A stretch of DNA of 64,000 nt, taken from NCBI RefSeq assembly GCF_023715205.1, contig NZ_JAMBNR010000013.1, positions 62,001-126,000 on the forward strand, read 5' to 3'. Position 1 is the first letter of the stretch. Each line of letters begins with the position of its first letter. Origin of the DNA: Mesobacillus maritimus. Its GTDB lineage: Bacteria; Bacillota; Bacilli; Bacillales; Cytobacillaceae. Below, in pieces: positions 9,746 to 18,441 of the stretch. Both the position numbers and the translations under genes were made by a program. A model generated the notes under the pieces. That model had not been told where the DNA came from. It saw nothing but the letters and a program-made list of their open reading frames with translations, and did no database searches.

Positions 9746-12385
9746 ATGGAAGAAAATTTAACGATGCCAACGAAATATGACCCGGCATCCATTGAAAAAG
9801 GTCGTTATGACTGGTGGATCAACGGCAAGTTCTTTGAAGCAAAGAGCGACGCTGAAAAACAACCATACACAATCGTAATCCCACCACCAAACGTAACCGG
9901 AAAGCTGCACTTAGGTCATGCCTGGGATACAACGTTACAAGATATTTTAACAAGAATGAAGCGGATGCAAGGTTACGACGTTCTTTGGTTACCAGGAATG
10001 GACCATGCCGGAATTGCGACACAAGCGAAGGTAGAAGCTAAGCTTCGTGAAGAAGGTAAGAGCCGTTATGATCTTGGCCGTGAAGCATTCGTTGAAGAAA
10101 CATGGAAGTGGAAAGAAGAATATGCTGGGCATATTCGCCAACAATGGTCAAAACTAGGCTTAGGACTTGACTATAGCCGCGAACGTTTCACCCTTGATGA
10201 AGGCCTTTCAAAAGCAGTTCGTGAAGTGTTTGTGAACCTATATAACAAAGGGCTCATCTATCGTGGTGAATACATCATCAACTGGGATCCGTCAACAAAA
10301 ACTGCTTTATCCGACATCGAAGTTATTTACAAAGATGTTCAAGGCGCGTTTTACCATATGAAATATCCATTAGCAGATGGATCTGGTCATATCGAAGTGG
10401 CAACAACTCGTCCGGAAACCATGCTTGGCGATACAGCGGTTGCGGTACATCCAGAAGATGAACGCTATAAGCATTTGATTGGGAAAACCGTTCTTCTACC
10501 AATCGTTGGCCGCGAAATTCCAATCGTTGGCGATGATTATGTAGATATGGAATTTGGTTCAGGTGCCGTTAAAATCACACCAGCACATGACCCGAATGAC
10601 TTTGAAATTGGAAACCGTCACAATCTTGAGCGTATCCTAGTAATGAACGAAGATGGCACAATGAATGCTAGAGCAGGTATGTACCAAGGTATGGATCGTT
10701 TCGAGTGCCGCAAGCAAATTGTAAAAGATCTTCAAGAAGAAGGGATTCTGTTTAAAATAGAAGATCATATGCATTCAGTTGGTCACTCTGAGCGTAGTGG
10801 CGCCGTTGTTGAACCGTATCTATCTACACAATGGTTTGTAAAAATGCAGCCACTTGCTGACGAAGCGGTTGCGCTTCAGCAAAAAGAAGACAAAGTAAAC
10901 TTTGTTCCTGAACGTTTTGAAAAAACATACCTTCATTGGATGGAAAACATTCGTGACTGGTGTATTTCTCGTCAGCTTTGGTGGGGACATCGAATTCCAG
11001 CTTGGTATCATAAAGAAACAGGCGAAGTGTATGTAAACCAAGAACCACCAGCAGATATCGAAAACTGGGAGCAAGATAATGACGTATTGGATACATGGTT
11101 CAGCTCCGCGTTATGGCCATTCTCCACAATGGGCTGGCCGGATACAGAGTCAGAAGATTACAAGCGTTATTATCCAACTGCAGCACTTGTAACAGGTTAC
11201 GATATTATCTTCTTCTGGGTATCACGGATGATTTTCCAAGGCCTTGAATTTACTGGCGAGCGTCCATTCAAAGATGTTTTGATTCACGGTCTCGTACGTG
11301 ATGCAGAAGGACGCAAAATGAGTAAATCTCTTGGAAACGGCGTCGATCCAATGGAAGTGATTGAAAAATACGGTGCCGATTCTCTAAGATATTTCTTATC
11401 AACTGGAAGTTCACCAGGTCAAGATTTACGTTTCTCTTATGAGAAAGTGGAATCCACTTGGAATTTTGCCAATAAAATTTGGAACGCTTCACGTTTCGCA
11501 TTGATGAACATGAACGGTCTCAAATACGAAGAAATTGATTTATCAGGTGAAAAGTCTGTTGCAGATAAGTGGATTTTAACAAGATTAAATGAAACAATCG
11601 AAACGGTAACAAGACTTTCTGATCGCTATGAGTTCGGCGAAGTTGGCCGGGTACTATACAACTTCATCTGGGATGATTTCTGTGACTGGTATATCGAAAT
11701 GGCGAAGCTTCCGTTATACGGAGAAGACGAAGCAGCGAAGAAAACAACTCGCTCGATTCTTGCTTATGTACTAGATAACACAATGCGTCTATTACATCCA
11801 TTCATGCCATTCATCACCGAAGAAATCTGGCAGAACCTACCGCACTCCGGTGAATCCATCACCGTTGCGAAATGGCCAGAGGTTGATGCTAGCTTAACGG
11901 ATGAAGCAGCGGCAGCAGAAATGAAGCTTCTTGTAGAAATCATTCGCTCTGTACGTAATATCCGTGCCGAGGTGAATACACCATTAAGCAAGAAAATTAA
12001 CATGGTTCTTAAAGCGAAAGATGATCAAGTCCTTTCAGTGATTCAAAAGAACTCAGCATACATTGAGCGCTTCTGTAACCCAGAAACATTGGAAATGGGT
12101 ACGGATGTTGAAGGACCAGAAAAAGCCATGACAGCTGTAGTTACTGGGCTTGAAATCATCCTTCCACTTGAAGGCTTAATCAACATCGACGAAGAAATTG
12201 CACGCTTAAACAAAGAACGTGAAAAACTGATTAAAGAAGTAGAACGCGTTCAGAAGAAATTAAGCAACGAAGGCTTCGTGAAAAAAGCGCCTGAAAAGGT
12301 CATTGCTGAAGAACGTGCAAAAGAGAAGGATTATAGCGAAAAACTTGCAGCTGTTGAAGCAAGAATTCAAGAGCTAAGAGGATAA
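9746..12385 (+). CDS. valS: Valyl-tRNA synthetase
   Basis: An 879-residue class-Ia aminoacyl-tRNA synthetase. It has HLGH (residues 55-58) after PPPNVTGKL and KMSKS (524-528), the two ATP-binding signatures. The editing domain lies between them ([19 protein letters not shown]). A C-terminal coiled coil (last 65 residues, rich in Glu/Lys) is the tRNA-binding arm usual for ValRS. The ribosome binding site caggagga lies 8 bp before the ATG. Expression is under the T-box just upstream. Confidence 0.99.
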   Translation: MEENLTMPTKYDPASIEKGRYDWWINGKFFEAKSDAEKQPYTIVIPPPNVTGKLHLGHAWDTTLQDILTRMKRMQGYDVLWLPGMDHAGIATQAKVEAKLREEGKSRYDLGREAFVEETWKWKEEYAGHIRQQWSKLGLGLDYSRERFTLDEGLSKAVREVFVNLYNKGLIYRGEYIINWDPSTKTALSDIEVIYKDVQGAFYHMKYPLADGSGHIEVATTRPETMLGDTAVAVHPEDERYKHLIGKTVLLPIVGREIPIVGDDYVDMEFGSGAVKITPAHDPNDFEIGNRHNLERILVMNEDGTMNARAGMYQGMDRFECRKQIVKDLQEEGILFKIEDHMHSVGHSERSGAVVEPYLSTQWFVKMQPLADEAVALQQKEDKVNFVPERFEKTYLHWMENIRDWCISRQLWWGHRIPAWYHKETGEVYVNQEPPADIENWEQDNDVLDTWFSSALWPFSTMGWPDTESEDYKRYYPTAALVTGYDIIFFWVSRMIFQGLEFTGERPFKDVLIHGLVRDAEGRKMSKSLGNGVDPMEVIEKYGADSLRYFLSTGSSPGQDLRFSYEKVESTWNFANKIWNASRFALMNMNGLKYEEIDLSGEKSVADKWILTRLNETIETVTRLSDRYEFGEVGRVLYNFIWDDFCDWYIEMAKLPLYGEDEAAKKTTRSILAYVLDNTMRLLHPFMPFITEEIWQNLPHSGESITVAKWPEVDASLTDEAAAAEMKLLVEIIRSVRNIRAEVNTPLSKKINMVLKAKDDQVLSVIQKNSAYIERFCNPETLEMGTDVEGPEKAMTAVVTGLEIILPLEGLINIDEEIARLNKEREKLIKEVERVQKKLSNEGFVKKAPEKVIAEERAKEKDYSEKLAAVEARIQELRG

Positions 12386-12448
12386 TGAATCAAAGCGAAG
12401 GCGAACCACAATTTGGTTCGTCTTCCGTTCTATCAAGGGGGAACAGCT

Positions 12449-13756
12449 ATGTTTACTACATATGAACAAGCAGTAGATTGGATTCATGCAAGACTCCGAT
12501 TAGGAATTAAGCCAGGTTTATCCCGAATGGAGTGGATGCTTGAAAAGCTAGATCATCCAGAACGTCATATAAAAACCATTCATATCGGTGGGACGAATGG
12601 AAAGGGCTCGACAGTAACTTTCTTAACGTCAGTTTTACAGAGCGCAGGGTACCAAATCGGAACTTTTACCTCGCCATATTTTGAACAATTTAATGAACGG
12701 ATAAGTATAAATGGAAAGCCAGTAAAAGACGAAGAAATTGTTGAGATGGTGAATGTCATTAAACCACTTGCGGATGAGCTCGAACAAACAGACCTTGGAG
12801 GTCCTACTGAATTTGAAGTCATTACCGCGATGTCCTTGTATTACTTTGCTAAAATGAACCCCGTTGATGTGGTTCTTTATGAAGTTGGGCTAGGTGGACG
12901 GTTTGATTCAACGAATGTGATCCACCCACTATTATCAATCATTACGAGTATTGGTCTTGACCACACAGCCATTCTTGGAGATACACTGGAGCAGATTGCG
13001 TTTGAGAAAGCAGGTATTATTAAAAACGGAGTAAATGTGATTACAGGCGTAAAGCAACCAGAGGCAATTAAAGTCATCGAAGAGCGAGCATCCAATGTAA
13101 AAGCTACACTGCATCAATTAGGAAAGAAATTTTCTATTTCGCAAGTGAAGGCACTTTCTAAAGGAACGCAATTCGACTTTTCAAGCACGTTCGGTGAATT
13201 CAAAGACCTCGAAATCAGCATGATTGGCGAACATCAAGCAAGCAATGCTTCATTAGCCGTAATGGCGACTCAATTATTGAGAAATTACTATGCCTTCTTA
13301 ATCGAGGAAGAACATATTCGCCAAGGGTTGAAAGACGCCTATTGGCCAGGTAGATTTGAAATTGTTTCAGAAGAACCATATATTGTCTTGGACGGGGCTC
13401 ACAACAATGAGGGGATACAAGCTTTAGTGGCCGTTTTGAAAGAAAGATACTCTGATAAAAAGATTACCATTTTATTTACGGCACTTGCGGATAAAAGTGT
13501 TGATGAGATGATACGCAAATTAGATGAAGTCGCAGATCGAATCGTGTTTACGGAGTTTGATTATCCAAGGGCTGCAACTGCAGAAATGCTTTTTAGTTTT
13601 AGTAGTTCAGATAATAAATCTTTAGAAAAGAACTGGTTTGATTATTTGAAGAATAAAATTCCTAGTATACAAGATGATGAAATTCTAGTCATTACAGGCT
13701 CTTTGTACTTTCTTTCTGAAGTAAAGTCCAGTTTGATAACTATATATAAAGGGTAG
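12449..13756 (+). CDS. folC: Bifunctional folylpolyglutamate / dihydrofolate synthase
   Basis: A 435-residue Mur-ligase-family enzyme that adds glutamate to folates. The ATP loop GGTNGKGST is at residues 47-55; the folate-loop FTSPYFEQFNERI and the C-terminal LDGAHNNEG are typical. The frame extends back to 12413, but the aaggggga site at 12435-12442 and the family start MFTxYxxA support ATG 12449. It lies 63 bp after valS and is probably co-transcribed. The stop codon lies within the following palindrome. Confidence 0.97.
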   Translation: MFTTYEQAVDWIHARLRLGIKPGLSRMEWMLEKLDHPERHIKTIHIGGTNGKGSTVTFLTSVLQSAGYQIGTFTSPYFEQFNERISINGKPVKDEEIVEMVNVIKPLADELEQTDLGGPTEFEVITAMSLYYFAKMNPVDVVLYEVGLGGRFDSTNVIHPLLSIITSIGLDHTAILGDTLEQIAFEKAGIIKNGVNVITGVKQPEAIKVIEERASNVKATLHQLGKKFSISQVKALSKGTQFDFSSTFGEFKDLEISMIGEHQASNASLAVMATQLLRNYYAFLIEEEHIRQGLKDAYWPGRFEIVSEEPYIVLDGAHNNEGIQALVAVLKERYSDKKITILFTALADKSVDEMIRKLDEVADRIVFTEFDYPRAATAEMLFSFSSSDNKSLEKNWFDYLKNKIPSIQDDEILVITGSLYFLSEVKSSLITIYKG

Positions 13757-13781
13757 AGGGATTTTTTTCCCTCTACCCTTT
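13748..13781. terminator. Palindrome between convergent folC and minor pilin operon
   Basis: A 13-bp perfect inverted repeat, aaagggtagaggg / ccctctacccttt, with an 8-nt T-rich loop. It covers the stop codon of folC and touches the stop of the minus-strand gene. The T run is in the loop, not after the stem, so efficiency is uncertain, but the position between convergent genes fits a shared terminator. Confidence 0.6.
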
Positions 13782-14961
13782 ATTCGTAATGTACTGTATC
13801 TATCTTTGTTTCGATGTTTTGTCCCCAGTTTATGGAAAGATTGATGGAAGTTGGACTTCCACATTGTTTTTCAAACTCATCTTCGCCAACAATTTGTTTA
13901 ACAATTAATTTACTAGTAGGATCAATATACTTTTGATTATCAGGTAATGTTAGAGTACCCTGTACACACATAGTTGAGTTGTTCGTAATATTTAATTTTT
14001 CAATTGCAGCATTCCCACCTATAAACGCGAATGAATTGTTATCGAGATCAAGGTGCTTTCCATTAATTAAGTTACCGCCTATTAAGATTCTAGAAGAATC
14101 AACTTTTAAATGACGGTTAAAGGTAGCGTTCTTTTTCGTTTCCATTGTCAATTTGGTTGCACTATTCATATTGCTTGTGATGTCAAAACTATCCTCAGCG
14201 TGAACTTTTAAGTTATAAGAATTGTTTGCATTTCCATTTATAACAAGTGATCCTGTTGAGTATACGATTTTATCGGATAATCCATTATTGTTTCCGTTAT
14301 TATCTGTTTTACCTGGGAGTGGTTGGGATCCATCTACCAATAGTTCATTGCAACCATTAGAAAAAGAGATACACCCAGGTTGTGGTTTAGGTACTTCATT
14401 AAACGCAGGAAGTACAAAATTAATTAAATCTTCATTAATGATTATTGAGCTCAGGTCAATTTCCATATCCGCTTTCAGTGAAGTGCTTTTTTCCTCTTCG
14501 GTCCCTATAATAGTATATTTAATTTCAACTTTTTCTGAATCTGTATTCCCAATGGTTTGAATATTATCGATTGAAAAAAAAGCGTTTGGTCGGCCTTCGA
14601 TTGTGACTGGAGACTGCTCAAGTAACAAATTATTTTTAATGATTTCAGCAGTTGCATTCACTGTTACGGCTTTAGCCTCTTCTGAATCAAAATCTTCACC
14701 GGGGAGCGGATTTAAGATTCGATTCACTTCTTGATTTACCTTAGCACGATTACGTTCAAAAATATCTTGAGTTGCCACTTTGAAGTAATTTACTCCCATT
14801 TCTGCTACTGCAACGGATTGAGAGGAGTCCTCCAAGACTTTGTTTTGCTTTACACTACTAAAAGCCTGACCCATAAATGAAAGAAAGATAACCATGAAGA
14901 TAGTAATCAATAATAATACAGTTACTAATGCATATCCTTTCTCGTTTTGGAAGTTTTGCAT
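13780..14961 (-). CDS. PilX-like minor pilin-type protein with beta-repeat C-terminus
   Basis: A 393-residue protein. It begins with a short leader ending in NEKGYALVTVLLLITIFMVIF: a prepilin-like Gly followed by a hydrophobic helix, but without Glu at +5, as is common for PilX-type proteins. The C-terminal third (about residues 240-360) has repeated short beta strands (GSLVINGNA, ILIGGNLING, FAFIGGNAAIE, MCVQGTLTLP), resembling a bactofilin or right-handed beta-helix. Two cysteines (near CISFSNGC) could form a disulfide. I chose ATG 14961; an upstream GTG at 14976 overlaps the ribosome binding site aaaggtggg. It lies 1 bp after the preceding gene in its operon. The exact role is inferred. 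Confidence 0.65.
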   Translation of the reverse strand: MQNFQNEKGYALVTVLLLITIFMVIFLSFMGQAFSSVKQNKVLEDSSQSVAVAEMGVNYFKVATQDIFERNRAKVNQEVNRILNPLPGEDFDSEEAKAVTVNATAEIIKNNLLLEQSPVTIEGRPNAFFSIDNIQTIGNTDSEKVEIKYTIIGTEEEKSTSLKADMEIDLSSIIINEDLINFVLPAFNEVPKPQPGCISFSNGCNELLVDGSQPLPGKTDNNGNNNGLSDKIVYSTGSLVINGNANNSYNLKVHAEDSFDITSNMNSATKLTMETKKNATFNRHLKVDSSRILIGGNLINGKHLDLDNNSFAFIGGNAAIEKLNITNNSTMCVQGTLTLPDNQKYIDPTSKLIVKQIVGEDEFEKQCGSPTSINLSINWGQNIETKIDTVHYE

Positions 14962-14962
14962 G

Positions 14963-15403
14963 CTAGTAATTCCCACCTTTCATTCGAAAAAGTCTAGACT
15001 CAATAGTGACTTTATTATTTGGGTTATGACGTTCAGAGGCAGTTAACATTAGTGAGACATCCTCTAAATAGGGCTCTACTGTGCCAGGTATAATTTCATT
15101 GGGATTAAAAGAAAAACAAATATTAGGGTGTGTAAAAACTTGTGATTGACCATTATAAGTAGCTGTTATCCCACAATTTGAATCGCTATTACTCAATTCG
15201 TATTGATCTACTTTTTGATGGATTTTTAATAAACTTGTATTAATGATATTTGCTTCTTGCAACATTAAATTCTTCGATATTGCCTTTTGTGAGTATTGAT
15301 ACCCTTGAAAAAATACTTGCCAAATAATAACTCCCACAATTGAAAGCAGGGAGATGGTTGCAAGTACTTCAACTAAGGATATACCCCTTTCATTACGTAT
15401 CAA
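14963..15403 (-). CDS. Minor prepilin, PilW/GspJ-like
   Basis: About 146 residues with a classic type-III prepilin signal: NERG then ISLVEVLATISLLSIVGVII, with Glu at +5 after the Gly cleavage site. The globular part has two cysteines (NCGIT, HPNICFSF). I prefer TTG 15403, because the ATG at 15412 directly abuts the ggggg ribosome binding site, which is well spaced from the TTG. It is the middle gene of a three-gene minus-strand operon with the PilV-like and PilX-like genes. Likely part of the pilus tip or priming complex. The PilW assignment is by position and size. Confidence 0.75.
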   Translation of the reverse strand: MIRNERGISLVEVLATISLLSIVGVIIWQVFFQGYQYSQKAISKNLMLQEANIINTSLLKIHQKVDQYELSNSDSNCGITATYNGQSQVFTHPNICFSFNPNEIIPGTVEPYLEDVSLMLTASERHNPNNKVTIESRLFRMKGGNY

Positions 15404-15416
15404 TGAAGCCATCCCC

Positions 15417-15848
15417 CTATATTAAGATGTATCCGTAAGTTTCACTTACAATCTTATTTTTGTCATTTAGTAGTTGCACGATAATAAGATGTGCATTGGA
15501 TAACTCTGACGTTTTACTAGGTTCTTGTTGTATTTTAATGTTTCCAGTAAACTCACCATGAGTTGTTTCAAAAATATAAAACCCATCCTCTAGTTGCGGA
15601 GGAACTAGAGATAGTAATATTGTTGTATCTGGATTAGAAATATAAGTTTTAACTTCATTATTGTTCTGCCATTCTAAAAGTAGTTCCTTCGCAGAGCTAA
15701 TTCCCTGGGCTTTATCCTCATTTACCGTATTCATCATCCCCATTTGAGGAAATATATTCATTACTGATACTAAAATAATAGAAAGAATGGCCATTGCTGC
15801 CAGCACTTCAACCAATGTAACTCCGCGTTCATTATTTACTGCCTTCAT
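15417..15848 (-). CDS. Minor prepilin, PilV/GspI-like
   Basis: A 143-residue protein with the prepilin signal NNERG then VTLVEVLAAMAILSIILVSV (Glu at +5). The processed protein would be about 135 residues with a small globular domain. ATG 15848 follows the site aaggga on the minus strand. It is the first gene of the divergent minor pilin operon, so PilD/ComC at 22944 should process it. PilV/GspI-like is a guess from gene order and short leader; it could equally be another minor pilin class. Confidence 0.75.
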   Translation of the reverse strand: MKAVNNERGVTLVEVLAAMAILSIILVSVMNIFPQMGMMNTVNEDKAQGISSAKELLLEWQNNNEVKTYISNPDTTILLSLVPPQLEDGFYIFETTHGEFTGNIKIQQEPSKTSELSNAHLIIVQLLNDKNKIVSETYGYILI

Positions 15849-16100
15849 ATCGTTCGTCCCTTCCGGGTATTTTCTACTATATCAAATTTATAATATCATT
15901 TATTGAACAAATAATAACCTACTAAATTAGGTAATAAGTTCGTAATATTTTGCTGTAGGTGTACAAATTTACCATTACTTTAGTATTAAATTATCTTTAA
16001 AATTATATTTCAATATTATAGAATAGGAGAAGAATGTCTAAATTTGTTGAAAATATTAGAATTATATTCAATATATTACAGATTTGTTAGGGGTGTAGGA
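15849..16100. promoter_or_regulatory. Divergent control region between minor pilins and main pilus operon
   Basis: An AT-rich region of about 250 bp between two outward-facing operons. It holds the inverted repeat acctactaaattaggt (15917-15932; arms ACCTA/TAGGT) and several TATAAT-like words, but no single clear -35/-10 pair can be picked. It also contains a possible 18-codon leader ORF (16034-16090) with a good taggaga site ending just before the next gene. Confidence 0.4.
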
Positions 16101-16985
16101 GTGGAAAATTTACTGTTTGCAGGCATTTCGTTGGTTATACTTATCCCGAGTTTGTATTTTCTCCCGTTTGGGTTTTCCTTGAAGGGAAAAGTAACGATTC
16201 TATTAGCATCTACATTGATTGCCCTCCTAGGTTTATCTGCAACAGCCATCATGCCATTCTGGCAAACAGCGCTCATTGTTCTGCTCCTAGTTGGAATAGG
16301 AAGTTACTTTCTAACGAAAAAAATGGATGAATTAGTTGAAACGAATGCTGAGAATGTTGAAGAAATGGTAGTAGAACCGTTAACAACGGACGCAGAACAA
16401 TTGAATGATACTTTTCGTTTTATTGCGAGTTCCGAGAAAGAACATGAGGAACCAGAAGTTGAAGAAGATACGAGCTTGTTAGGAAAAGCGATGAGGCAAG
16501 CCGGTGACCCTAAGACTTCTGTCTTAATAGGGCAAGATAAATACCAACTCGAAGACCATGACGATGAAGTTTTACTATCTATTAAGGAAATAGCAGCTTC
16601 TGAAAAACACGACACTTCGGATGAAGAAGAGGAACAAGAAACTGAAGTAGTTTATCTTGGAGAAATGGAAGATTTATTTGATGCTGAAGAAATAATCGAG
16701 ATAGATGAACCATTAGACGTAAACTTAGATGAAGACATAGATGAAATTAAAATTAATGACCCAGTTGAAACTGCCCAAGAAGAACAGACTGAATCCTTAC
16801 TTTTAGAAGATGATTTAGATGAGTTGCCAGAGCTGTTTTTTGATGACGAAGATAAACTACAACAGGATAAAGAATCAAACAAAGAAAGAGAATCAGAGTT
16901 AGATAGTGATTTTTGGGATCAATTACTCGAAGACGATGAGCTAGAAGTCATTGAAGAAAAGAAAGAGTTAATAACTGCAAAATAA
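16101..16985 (+). CDS. Unrecognised membrane protein with acidic cytoplasmic tail, first gene of pilus operon
   Basis: I do not recognise this protein. From GTG 16101 it has 294 residues: three hydrophobic segments in the first 75 residues (around NLLFAGISLVILIPSLYFL, then VTILLASTLIALLGL, then TALIVLLLVGIGSYFL), then about 215 strongly acidic residues rich in Glu/Asp with no cysteine. A TTG at 16044 would add 19 residues. I prefer the GTG because aggggt (16089-16094) is well placed. Its position just before the pilus genes suggests a pilus-linked role, perhaps a docking protein. That is inference from position only. Confidence 0.6.
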   Translation: MENLLFAGISLVILIPSLYFLPFGFSLKGKVTILLASTLIALLGLSATAIMPFWQTALIVLLLVGIGSYFLTKKMDELVETNAENVEEMVVEPLTTDAEQLNDTFRFIASSEKEHEEPEVEEDTSLLGKAMRQAGDPKTSVLIGQDKYQLEDHDDEVLLSIKEIAASEKHDTSDEEEEQETEVVYLGEMEDLFDAEEIIEIDEPLDVNLDEDIDEIKINDPVETAQEEQTESLLLEDDLDELPELFFDDEDKLQQDKESNKERESELDSDFWDQLLEDDELEVIEEKKELITAK

Positions 16986-16989
16986 ACAG

Positions 16990-17026
16990 AAAGACATCGC
17001 TAAATCCTTTTTACCGATGTCTTTTC
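16990..17026 (+). terminator. Hairpin between first and second gene of pilus locus
   Basis: Inverted repeat aaagacatcg / cgatgtctttt (16990-16999 with 17015-17025). The T run is short, so this may be only a partial terminator that lowers downstream transcription. Confidence 0.5.
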
Positions 17027-17070
17027 AAGGTTAATAGAAAAAGGAAACGCATGTATAGGAGGAACCCATT

Positions 17071-18420
17071 GTGAAGAATCAACAAGGTATCAAATTGTTT
17101 GTCGTACTCTTAGTAAGTACGTTATTTATCTATAGCTTCTCTCATTTTGGGGCTTTAACCTATCATGCGATGACAAATGAGGACAACCTATTTTCGATAG
17201 GAACAACGATAGCTTCTGTTGATGTGACGGGACAGACAACAGCTGATGCATTAATTGCACTTACTGAACAACGAACAATCTGGCAAAATGGAACAACGAT
17301 TTCGTTGAAATACAAAGAAAAGTCAGTTCCAGTCAATCTCGAAATCTACCATTTCGACTTGCAAGGTTCGATTGACAGTGCAATTAGTGGACAAAGCAAT
17401 CCTGTGATTACGACAATAAATGATCAGGATGTAGCAACCTTGATGGATCAACTTACAACCAGCGTGGAATGGGATGACGAAGCTGTAAGTAAAATAAAAG
17501 CGGAGTTGTTGACTTACGGTACTAATTTCACTGCCGGGGAAAATGAAGTGGTTGTTGAAAAAGTACTAGAAGCTAAGAGTGATAACAAAGTCATTAGCGA
17601 AACGGTATTGGAACTAAAGGATGTTAGTGTGGCAATGATGGATTGGGTCAGCGGGTTGTCACCGATTGTTCTTCCTAGTAAAACCCATGTGTCAATGCTT
17701 ACGTCGATTGAAGAAAAGAAATTAACTTCAATGCCTGAAAACGTAAAAAGCATGATTGCAACAGCTATTTATCAAACAGTATTACCAACCAATTTTGAAA
17801 TCATTGAGCGAAATATTAGTCAACAACTTCCAGCTTATACGGAGCTCGGTTTCGAAGCAAAAGTGAGTGCTAAGCATAATCTGGATTTGGTGATTGGTAA
17901 TCCAAATGAAACAGAATACAAACTTGAGTTTAAATGGAATTACCCAACTCTTACGGTACAGTTAAAAGGGAATCCATTGTTGTATAACTATGAAATCCTG
18001 CCTTCGAATATAGAAGAATACAAACAAAAAACGATTGTTCAATATAGTCCAAATTTACAGCCAGGGAATAAAACGGTAAAAGAAGCTGGCAAATCAGGCT
18101 TCCAAATCAACATTGTTCGAAAGGTATATGGAGAAAACGGCGAGTTTTTATATGAGGAAGTCATTTCTGAGGACTTTTATTCTCCTATTGAACGAGTAGA
18201 GGTACACGGTTTGGCAGCTGGAGAATCAACTGAAAAGACTCAAGTAACCGAAAAAACAACTAAGACAACAGAAGAAAATTCTCAGAGTGAAACAGTAGAT
18301 CGTACAAATAAAAGTGAACCTGAATCTGAAACAGAGGTTACAGACGATTTAGATACTGAAAAGATCAAACCGAAGCCTGCGGAAGAAATATGGGGCAATC
18401 CAAAAGAAAAGACAAAATAA
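17071..18420 (+). CDS. Secreted/anchored protein with VanW-like and G5 domains
   Basis: A 449-residue protein with an N-terminal membrane anchor or signal (residues about 8-30). A large extracellular region of the VanW/YoaR type follows. A G5-like beta domain near residues 330-390 (QPGNKTVKEAGKSGFQINI then VISEDFYSPIERV) often binds cell-wall sugars. The last 60 residues are Thr/Glu/Lys-rich and disordered. GTG 17071 follows the strong site ataggagga. It lies 22 bp before pilB, so it may anchor or guide the pilus through peptidoglycan. That role is inference. Confidence 0.7.
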   Translation: MKNQQGIKLFVVLLVSTLFIYSFSHFGALTYHAMTNEDNLFSIGTTIASVDVTGQTTADALIALTEQRTIWQNGTTISLKYKEKSVPVNLEIYHFDLQGSIDSAISGQSNPVITTINDQDVATLMDQLTTSVEWDDEAVSKIKAELLTYGTNFTAGENEVVVEKVLEAKSDNKVISETVLELKDVSVAMMDWVSGLSPIVLPSKTHVSMLTSIEEKKLTSMPENVKSMIATAIYQTVLPTNFEIIERNISQQLPAYTELGFEAKVSAKHNLDLVIGNPNETEYKLEFKWNYPTLTVQLKGNPLLYNYEILPSNIEEYKQKTIVQYSPNLQPGNKTVKEAGKSGFQINIVRKVYGENGEFLYEEVISEDFYSPIERVEVHGLAAGESTEKTQVTEKTTKTTEENSQSETVDRTNKSEPESETEVTDDLDTEKIKPKPAEEIWGNPKEKTK

Positions 18421-18441
18421 CATGCGGGGTGGTGAGTTTGA

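Noticed and set aside
16990-17026. Hairpin as an absolute end of the first pilus transcript
   Set aside because: The T run is short and the following gene has no obvious promoter, so read-through is more likely; kept only as a possible partial terminator.
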